From Pseudarthrobacter enclensis (GTDB lineage: Bacteria; Actinomycetota; Actinomycetes; Actinomycetales; Micrococcaceae), in NCBI RefSeq assembly GCF_030811655.1, contig NZ_JAUSRE010000004.1, forward strand, positions 62,001 through 126,000: a DNA stretch of 64,000 bases, read 5' to 3'. The position numbers and the translations under genes are program-made. Below, piece by piece: positions 58,253 through 64,000 of this stretch (position 1 is its first letter; each line of letters opens with the position of its first letter). Under the pieces are notes generated by a model that did no database searches, was not told the DNA's origin, and saw only the letters and a program-made list of their open reading frames with translations.

Positions 58253-59893
58253 TCAGGCGCCCAAATGCCCGCTGAGGCGGCGGTGGAAGCCGGTGCTGCG
58301 CTCATCGAGACCTTCGATTGCCACCGTTGCACCGTGATCCGCGTATTTTGTTTCGATAGAGTCCAGGGCCGCCACCGTTGATGCATCCCAGATCTGCGCA
58401 CGGCTGAGGTCGATGGTCACTTCGGCCGGATCCTCGGCGTATGCGAACTGCTCCACCAGGTCATTGCTGCTGCCGAAGAACAGCGGCCCCACCACCTCAT
58501 AGCGGACGCTTTCGCCGTCCTCCGCAAGGTGCCGTTCAACGGTGATGACGTGGGCCACCCGGCGCGCGAACAGCACCATCGCCAGGACGACGCCCACCAA
58601 CACGCCGTAGGCAAGGTTCCCCGTGAGGACCACGACGGCGACGGTGACTGCCATGACGAGCGTTTCCGGTACGGGCATCCGCTTCAGCGTGGACGGTTTG
58701 AGGCTGTGCCAGTCCACGGTGGTCACGGCCACCACCATCATCACTGCGGCAAGGGCCACCATGGGAATCTGCCCCATGATCGAACTGAGCCCGGTCACCA
58801 GGGCCAGCAGGAACAGTCCGGCCACGAACGTGGATATCCGGGTACGGGCCTGCCCGGTCTTCACGTTGAGGACCGTCTGGCCAATCATGGCGCAGCCGGC
58901 GATGCCGCCGTAGAAGCCGGCGAGGATGTTCGAAACGCCCAGGGCCCAGGATTCGCGGCCCTTGTGCGAAGGGGTCTCCGTGATGTCATCCACCAGTTTC
59001 GCCGTGAGGAGGGTTTCCATGAGGCCCACGAATGCAACGCTCAGCGCCGTGGGCAGGACCAGTTGGAAGGTCTCCAGGGTCACGGGGAACAAGAAAGGCG
59101 TAATGCCGGGAAGCTTGCCCGTCAGGGGTCCTTCGTCGGCGACGTTGGGCACGGTGAGGCCGGCGATGATGACGATCGCCGTGACCACGACGATGGCCAC
59201 CAGCGGCGACGGCACCACCTTGGTGAACCGGGGAAGGATGAAAATGATCGCGAAGGTCAGGGCGAACAGGACGTAGGCGAGCCAGGGGGCATTGAGGACA
59301 TGGGGCACCTGCGCCATGAAGATCAGCACACCCAGTGCGTTGACGAATCCAATCATCACGGAGCGCGGGATGAACCGCATCAGCCGGGCGAGGCCTGCCA
59401 GGCCAAAGACCACCTGGATCACCCCGGCCAGGATCACCGCGGGCAGGACGTACTCGACGCCATGCTGGTGCACCAGCGGGGCGATCACCAGGGCGACGGA
59501 GCCGGCAGCGGCCGTCACGACGCCGGGGCGTCCGCCAAGGATGGACATCGCCAAGGAAAGCACGATGGAGGCGACAAGGCTCACCATGGGATCCACCCCG
59601 GCCACGATCGAAAACGAGATGACTTCCGGGACCAGGGCAAGGGTGGTGACCATGCCGGCAAGGACCTCGCGGGACAGCTGCCGGGGAGAGCGCAGGGCCG
59701 TGAGGACGGTGACGGGTTGCCGGATTGGGCGGGTGCGGTCGGCGACGGCCAAGGGGCGGCTCCAGGGGGAGTTGGCTCTGCGGAAAGAGCGGTGTGCAAC
59801 GTTTCTGCGCGCCACGATGCGCACGGGTCCAGCCCTGCCGTGGAAGACAATGGGGTGGAGGAAAGAATGCGCCGGTGACTTTCGGCTGCGCAT
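58253..59893 (-). CDS. SulP-family anion transporter with STAS domain
   Basis: Inner-membrane anion permease (sulfate, bicarbonate or dicarboxylate), up to 546 residues. About eleven membrane helices, with LAGMVTTLALVPEVISFSIV followed by AGVDPMV at the first helix and GGIAGCAMIGQTVLNVKTGQ as the SulP signature. A C-terminal STAS domain includes VTIDLSRAQIWDASTVAALD. The start is uncertain: family members usually begin near the LRSPRQLSREVLAG text, so the first ~70 residues from 59893 may not be translated; GTG at 59824 is one alternative. Divergent from the merR gene, with a palindromic site between. Confidence 0.9.
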   Translation of the reverse strand: MRSRKSPAHSFLHPIVFHGRAGPVRIVARRNVAHRSFRRANSPWSRPLAVADRTRPIRQPVTVLTALRSPRQLSREVLAGMVTTLALVPEVISFSIVAGVDPMVSLVASIVLSLAMSILGGRPGVVTAAAGSVALVIAPLVHQHGVEYVLPAVILAGVIQVVFGLAGLARLMRFIPRSVMIGFVNALGVLIFMAQVPHVLNAPWLAYVLFALTFAIIFILPRFTKVVPSPLVAIVVVTAIVIIAGLTVPNVADEGPLTGKLPGITPFLFPVTLETFQLVLPTALSVAFVGLMETLLTAKLVDDITETPSHKGRESWALGVSNILAGFYGGIAGCAMIGQTVLNVKTGQARTRISTFVAGLFLLALVTGLSSIMGQIPMVALAAVMMVVAVTTVDWHSLKPSTLKRMPVPETLVMAVTVAVVVLTGNLAYGVLVGVVLAMVLFARRVAHVITVERHLAEDGESVRYEVVGPLFFGSSNDLVEQFAYAEDPAEVTIDLSRAQIWDASTVAALDSIETKYADHGATVAIEGLDERSTGFHRRLSGHLGA

Positions 59894-59901
59894 GCAACAC
59901 T

Positions 59902-59917
59902 ACCCTAACGTGAGGGT
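59902..59917. promoter_or_regulatory. MerR-type operator between sulP and merR
   Basis: ACCCTAACGTGAGGGT is near-palindromic (ACCCT N ACGT N AGGGT). It lies in the short divergent gap and is the expected binding site of the MerR-family product. Confidence 0.65.
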
Positions 59918-59937
59918 TGAGCCGGATTGGTGACGTG

Positions 59938-60339
59938 ATGGTGAAAGAGATGACCGCCGAAGAAGTGGTGGCGACAATGCACATCGGCGAGCTGGCGGAC
60001 CGTTCGCAGATGTCCCTGCGGACCATCCGGCACTATGACGAGGTGGGATTGCTGAAGCCCTCCGGCCGCACCGAGGGCGGCTTCCGCCTGTACACGGAAC
60101 GCGATTTCACCCGGCTGTTGCTGATTCGAAGGATGAAGCCGCTGGGGTTCACGCTCGAAGCCATGGGCGGCCTGCTTCGCGTCATTGACGCTTTGGAGGC
60201 GGCCGCCCCTGGCCAGGACGTGACGGACACCAGGGCGGAGTTGAACGGATTTATCGAAGAGGCAGCCAGGCGACGGGCCAAGCTGGAAGAACAACTGGGC
60301 ATGGCCGACGAGTTCCTGGCGCTTTTGCGGGCCCGGTAG
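59938..60339 (+). CDS. MerR-family transcriptional regulator
   Basis: A 133-residue regulator from ATG 59938. The winged helix-turn-helix is MHIGELADRSQMSLRTIRHY followed by DEVGLLKPSGRTEGGFRLYT, and RDFTRLLLIRRMKPLGFTLE is the end of the domain. The C-terminal coiled coil is short (EEAARRRAKLEEQLGMADEF), with no Cys cluster for metals. An in-frame TTG at 59917 exists but overlaps the operator. It is divergent from sulP and probably controls it. Confidence 0.9.
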   Translation: MVKEMTAEEVVATMHIGELADRSQMSLRTIRHYDEVGLLKPSGRTEGGFRLYTERDFTRLLLIRRMKPLGFTLEAMGGLLRVIDALEAAAPGQDVTDTRAELNGFIEEAARRRAKLEEQLGMADEFLALLRAR

Positions 60340-60514
60340 GGGACTGCGCGCAACAGGACCGGGTATCGCACCGAATGCCGTTGCCAAACTGTGCCGTATG
60401 GATGCACCGCGTCCCGGGGCAGCAGTAAGCACGGCTGATAAAATGGCGGGGTTGCAGGGCGGCCTTCAGTGCCGGCGCAACCAGTGCCGTATCGAAGTAG
60501 GGGACCACACAATC

Positions 60515-62146
60515 ATGACGGCAGGCGGGTCACACCTCAGGACGTCGGACAGCCGGCCGGGCACACCGGCCGACGCCTCCGCGCCCGCCAGGGGACGTGC
60601 CTACCTGGCAACCGTCGAAGGTTTCGTCGGGGCCCTCATGATGTTTGTTGGCTCCATCGGAACGGGATGGATCGCCAACGGTTCCCCCATGATCCGCCAG
60701 CCGGTGGTGATCGCGCTCCGCACCGAAGGCTGGGGCGTGGCCGTGTCTACGGTGCTGCTGACAGCCGGCGCCATGCTGCTGATGCGCTCCTGGCTCCGGC
60801 TGGGCCAACGGCTGGGCGCCTACGGGGGCTCCTCGCTGCGGTCCGTAGTGGTGGCCATTTCCGCGTGGTCCCTGCCGCTGATGTTCTGTGTGCCCGTCTT
60901 TTCCCGCGATGTCTATGCCTATACAGGCCAGGGCAGGCTGGTGATGGAAGGCCAGAACCCCTATGAAGTGGGTATCTCCACCCTTAACAACTGGTTCTCG
61001 CTGGGCGCAGACCCCGCCTGGGCGGAAAACCGGACACCGTACGGCCCGTACTTCCTGTGGCTGGCGCGTGCCGTGGTGGGACTGACCGGAGCCCAGCCTG
61101 ATGCGTCCGTCCTTCTCTTCCGCGTCCTGGCCGGCGCCGGGGTCCTGCTCTGCGTCATTTTCGTGCCCAAGCTCGCGGAACTGCATGGCATCAACGGTGC
61201 GCGGGCGCTTTGGATCTCCGTGGCCAACCCGTTGTTCCTCATCAGCTTCATCGCCAGCGCCCACAACGACGCACTCATGGTGGGCCTCGCCGTCGCCGGC
61301 GTTTACCTGGCCGCTACCCGGCGGTACTTGCCTGGCATCCTCCTGGTGACGGCCTCCATCGGCATCAAGCCAATCACCGTGCTGCTGCTGCCATTCATCG
61401 GGCTCATGTGGGCGGGTCCTTCAGCCTCCTGGCCGCGGAAGTTCCTGATGTGGGCCGCGACGGCCGGCATCAGCTTCGGGGTGCTGGCACTCAGCGGGAT
61501 TCCCTACAACCTGGGGATCGGCTGGACCTGGGCCATTATGGACCCCACCCCCGGCTACACAGGCTATTCGCCGTCCGGCTTCCTGGGCCAGCAGGTGGAG
61601 ATGCTGGCCAACGCGCTGGGGCTGCCGGGCGGAACGCTGGCCACCTGGCTCCGGACGGCCATGAAATGGGCAGCCATCGGGCTGGTCCTGCTGCTGATGT
61701 TCCGCGGCGACTACTCCCGCGCCGTGCGCCGCATGGCCCTGGCGTTTACCGCCGTCGTGATGCTCTCGCCCATCATCCAGCCCTGGTACATCCTCTGGTT
61801 CCTGCCGTTCCTCGCCGTTACCGGCATCCGGGACGACTGGCAGATCCGGTCGCTCTATGTAGGCGTGACGTTCTTCGTGGTGTTCGGTGCGCAGGACCAG
61901 CTCTCCGTCTGGTCCTTCGTGGAACTGCCCATCGATGCCTCGTCCCTGGCGTTCTTCACGGCCCTCGCGTTCACGTTCTACCTGCTGGTCCTGGACGTGC
62001 ACACCCGCAAGCTGCTCATCGAAGGCAAGCCGCTGGACCTGGCCCGTCGGGGCTGGGAGTGGGCGATGGAACGCCGGGCCCAGCGCCAGCCCGGGGCAGC
62101 CCGCCAACGTGAAGCCGCCGCCGTCGAACGCCGCGAAACCCCCTAA
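60515..62146 (+). CDS. mptB: Polyprenol-phosphate-mannose-dependent alpha-1,6-mannosyltransferase MptB-like
   Basis: GT-C type glycosyltransferase of 543 residues with about 13 membrane helices. The acidic loop FSRDVYAYTGQGRLVMEGQN followed by PYEVG holds the catalytic Asp, as in MptA/MptB. Other family stretches are NRTPYGPYFLWLARAVVGLT, GWTWAIMDPTPGYTGYSPSG and MLSPIIQPWYILWFLPFLAV. It starts mannan backbone synthesis of lipomannan-type glycolipids on the outer face of the membrane. ATG 60515 has AGGGGA upstream; the stop overlaps the convergent GT87-like gene by four bases. Confidence 0.92.
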   Translation: MTAGGSHLRTSDSRPGTPADASAPARGRAYLATVEGFVGALMMFVGSIGTGWIANGSPMIRQPVVIALRTEGWGVAVSTVLLTAGAMLLMRSWLRLGQRLGAYGGSSLRSVVVAISAWSLPLMFCVPVFSRDVYAYTGQGRLVMEGQNPYEVGISTLNNWFSLGADPAWAENRTPYGPYFLWLARAVVGLTGAQPDASVLLFRVLAGAGVLLCVIFVPKLAELHGINGARALWISVANPLFLISFIASAHNDALMVGLAVAGVYLAATRRYLPGILLVTASIGIKPITVLLLPFIGLMWAGPSASWPRKFLMWAATAGISFGVLALSGIPYNLGIGWTWAIMDPTPGYTGYSPSGFLGQQVEMLANALGLPGGTLATWLRTAMKWAAIGLVLLLMFRGDYSRAVRRMALAFTAVVMLSPIIQPWYILWFLPFLAVTGIRDDWQIRSLYVGVTFFVVFGAQDQLSVWSFVELPIDASSLAFFTALAFTFYLLVLDVHTRKLLIEGKPLDLARRGWEWAMERRAQRQPGAARQREAAAVERRETP

Positions 62147-63399
62147 GCTTCTGCGGGCACCTGCGCCGCGGTCTTCCGGCCCAGCTCGGCCGTGCGCTTC
62201 ACCGACCACCAGAGCAGCACCACCAGGAGCACGTTGCGCGTGGTGAGGATGGCCGCCATGACGGGGTGGGCGTGGATCAGCGGTGTGTAGAACAGCGGGT
62301 AAATCACGAACGTGGTCATGGCGATGCCCATCAGCAGCGCCGCGGGTACCTTCCAGCGCTCCCAGTCGTGCGTCAGGCCAGCGATGATCACCGGCGCGAG
62401 CCAGATGATGAACTGCGGGGAGCCGACCTTGTTAAACACGATGAATGCGGTGACCATCATGAGCGAACCCTCGAGGAACAGCTCCTCCCGCTCCGCGCCG
62501 CGGCGCATGGCGCGCACCAGCAGGACGGCGGCCGTGACCGCTGCCAGCACCAGTAGCGGCTGCATCAGGAACGCAGCGGTACTGGCGCCCGGGCCGTACA
62601 CCTCCGTGGAATTGATGGCTGTGTTGTCCGCCATTTTCGCGCCGGCGACGTGGAACACGCTCAGCCAGACCCAGGGGGTGGAGAAGGTGGCCTCAAGCTG
62701 CATGCCGCGTTCGCCCTGGTTGAGGAGGAAGTCCATGATGTGCGGCAGGCCGCCGGTCAGCCAGGTTCCCAAACCGACGACGGCGGTGACGCCGGCGCCG
62801 GCAAGGACTACTTGCATGCGCTTGTGGCTGGCGATGACGATGGGAACCAGGACGGCCGCGGGCCACACCTTGATCCAGGTGGCGATGCTGAGCAGGACCC
62901 CCGCCACCACGGGCCGTTCGGCCGCGTAGAGCAGCGCGATCAGCACGATTGGCGCCGTGATGCCCTCCACCCGGGCGAAGCTCAGATAGCCCATGAAGAC
63001 GGTGAAGAACAGCCACCACCAGGCCGGTGCAATGCTCGTCACTTTCCGGGGGCCGCGGGTGAGGTAGAGGAGACCGACGGCGTTGAGCGCCGTGATGATC
63101 AGGAACCAGACCAGCAGATAGAGGCGTGGTCCCGCGATATTCGCAAGGAAGATGGGGATCTGCGCCAGCACCGGGTAGACCCAGGGGCTGATCTTTCCTG
63201 CCAGGTCAGCCGGGTTGTACCCGGCAGTGGCCCACTGCCGGTACTGCTCGGTGTCGCTGAACGTATCGCCGTTCAGGAAGAAGGACGCCATCCAGCCCAG
63301 GAAGTACAGGTGGACGACGGCGAAGCCCCACCAGACGCTGGAGGGGCGGGCGAACCAGTCCACCACCTTTGCCGGCAGGACCCTGCTGCGGACCGTCAC
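62143..63399 (-). CDS. GT87-like (DUF2029) membrane glycosyltransferase
   Basis: A 418-residue protein with about ten membrane helices and the GT-C acidic loop in FLNGDTFSDTEQYRQWATAG followed by YNPADLAG. FARVEGITAPIVLIALLYAA, FSTPWVWLSVFHVAGAKMAD and FIVFNKVGSPQFIIWLAPVI are typical of the mannosyltransferase GT87 group, which uses polyprenol-phosphate mannose. It is the second member of a tandem pair with the next gene and may be paired in function with MptB (convergent). Confidence 0.88.
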   Translation of the reverse strand: MTVRSRVLPAKVVDWFARPSSVWWGFAVVHLYFLGWMASFFLNGDTFSDTEQYRQWATAGYNPADLAGKISPWVYPVLAQIPIFLANIAGPRLYLLVWFLIITALNAVGLLYLTRGPRKVTSIAPAWWWLFFTVFMGYLSFARVEGITAPIVLIALLYAAERPVVAGVLLSIATWIKVWPAAVLVPIVIASHKRMQVVLAGAGVTAVVGLGTWLTGGLPHIMDFLLNQGERGMQLEATFSTPWVWLSVFHVAGAKMADNTAINSTEVYGPGASTAAFLMQPLLVLAAVTAAVLLVRAMRRGAEREELFLEGSLMMVTAFIVFNKVGSPQFIIWLAPVIIAGLTHDWERWKVPAALLMGIAMTTFVIYPLFYTPLIHAHPVMAAILTTRNVLLVVLLWWSVKRTAELGRKTAAQVPAEA

Positions 63400-63427
63400 C
63401 AGACGGTCAAAGAACCTCGTTGAAATC

Positions 63428-64000
63428 TCAGGTCTCCTTGAGCGCAGGGGCAGGTACAGCCGTCTTCTTGCCCAGCGAGTACAGGCGCCGGACGCTCCAC
63501 AGGAACAGCACCACCAGCAGGACGTTCCGGATTGTCAGCACCAGCGCCATCCAGGGGTTGTTGTGGCTGAGGGCGTCGTAGAAGAGGGGGTAGATGAAGT
63601 AGGTGGCCACGGCGATGGCGATCAGCATCAGGGCCGGGATCCGCCATTCGCGCCAGCTGTGCGCCAGGCCGACGGCGACGGCGGGCCCGAGCCACACCAT
63701 GAACTGGGGCGAGCCCACCTTGTTGAACACCACGAACGCGGTGGCGAGGGTCAGGGCGCCGGCCAGGAGCAGTTCGGTGCGGTCCACGCCACCGGCCACC
63801 TTGTGCTGCTTGCCGTTGTGCAGTGCCCAGAAGGTCAGCCCGGCCACCAGCAGGGCGGCGAGGACCAGGAGCGGCTGCATCAGCACGGACATCATGGCGG
63901 TGCCGGGGCCGTCCACCTGCATGGAGTTGATGTCCGTGTTCATGTACATCCGGGAGCCGCCCACGTTCAGGACGGAAAGCCAGAGCCAGGGTGTGGTGAA
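63428..64000 (-). CDS. GT87-like membrane glycosyltransferase, N-terminal part outside window
   Basis: The reading frame is open to the window edge and begins FTTPWLWLSVLNVGGSRMYM, then NTDINSMQVDGPGTAMMSVL. The visible 190 residues are the C-terminal half of a paralogue of the gene at 62143-63399: FTTPWLWLSV aligns to FSTPWVWLSV, FVVFNKVGSPQFMVWLGPAV to FIVFNKVGSPQFIIWLAPVI, and YFIYPLFYDALSHNNPWMAL to FVIYPLFYTPLIHAHPVMAA. Partial, so exact length is unknown. Confidence 0.88.
   Translation of the reverse strand, partial: FTTPWLWLSVLNVGGSRMYMNTDINSMQVDGPGTAMMSVLMQPLLVLAALLVAGLTFWALHNGKQHKVAGGVDRTELLLAGALTLATAFVVFNKVGSPQFMVWLGPAVAVGLAHSWREWRIPALMLIAIAVATYFIYPLFYDALSHNNPWMALVLTIRNVLLVVLFLWSVRRLYSLGKKTAVPAPALKET

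Noticed and set aside
1..64000. CRISPR arrays, insertion sequences, integrases, toxin-antitoxin pairs
   Set aside because: No regularly spaced repeats, transposase or integrase motifs, or att-like duplications next to the three tRNA genes were found.

Overview
The window is one contiguous stretch of a high-GC actinobacterial chromosome, most likely from Arthrobacter, Pseudarthrobacter or a close Micrococcaceae relative. The evidence is the gene order gyrA / DUF3566 / tRNA-Ile / DLW-39-like small protein / tRNA-Ala, followed by crgA, a class E sortase, a trpG/pabA-type gene and the pknB-pknA-pbpA-rodA-pstP-fhaB-fhaA operon. This is the classic origin-proximal layout of Actinomycetota. The putrescine oxidase is also of the Kocuria/Arthrobacter type. 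No insertion sequence, prophage, CRISPR array or plasmid gene was seen.

Layout. (1) 1-12.1 kb: housekeeping genes next to the replication origin: gyrA (5' end missing), DUF3566, tRNAs, an EamA transporter, a family-2 glycosyltransferase, cyclophilin, rhomboid protease, an AhpD-like protein inside a dense cluster of DnaA boxes (8.3-9.4 kb), tag, crgA, sortase, a small membrane protein and trpG/pabA. (2) 12.2-21.6 kb: the minus-strand signalling and cell-wall operon. (3) 22-30 kb: tRNA-Leu, rlmN, a TetR regulator divergent from putrescine oxidase, and small redox and stress genes. (4) 30.1-32.9 kb: a three-gene envelope-stress operon divergent from a MarR regulator. (5) 33-41.6 kb: a baeRF-type protein, alditol oxidase, an amidase and agmatine deiminase operon, a hydrolase and a diguanylate cyclase. 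(6) 41.6-51.5 kb: a sugar or glycoside catabolic cluster with three-component ABC importer, two Gfo/Idh/MocA dehydrogenases, ThuA-like protein, xylose-isomerase-like barrel, LacI regulator and an enolase-superfamily dehydratase. (7) 52.1-58.2 kb: a LacI-controlled amino-acid-type ABC importer with a Gfo/Idh oxidoreductase and a FAD oxidase resembling bacterial fructosyl-amino-acid oxidases. (8) 58.2-64 kb: SulP transporter and MerR regulator, an MptB-like mannosyltransferase, and two tandem GT87-like membrane glycosyltransferases (the last cut by the window end).

The most interesting layer is regulatory. A 21-bp palindrome (arms TAAATGAATG and CATTCATTTA) occurs only twice that I found: between tetR and putrescine oxidase, and in front of the agmatine deiminase-amidase operon 15 kb away. 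This links them into a putative agmatine-to-putrescine-to-aminobutanal regulon in which an amidase-signature enzyme would replace AguB. A second motif (TTAGTAA-N6-TTACTAA, with GCATGC as the favoured centre) links the MarR gene, the adjacent envelope operon and a distant FMN-binding stress protein. Two LacI regulators have clear palindromic operators next to their catabolic operons. Start codons were chosen by eye from ribosome binding sites and family alignments from memory; no database search was possible.
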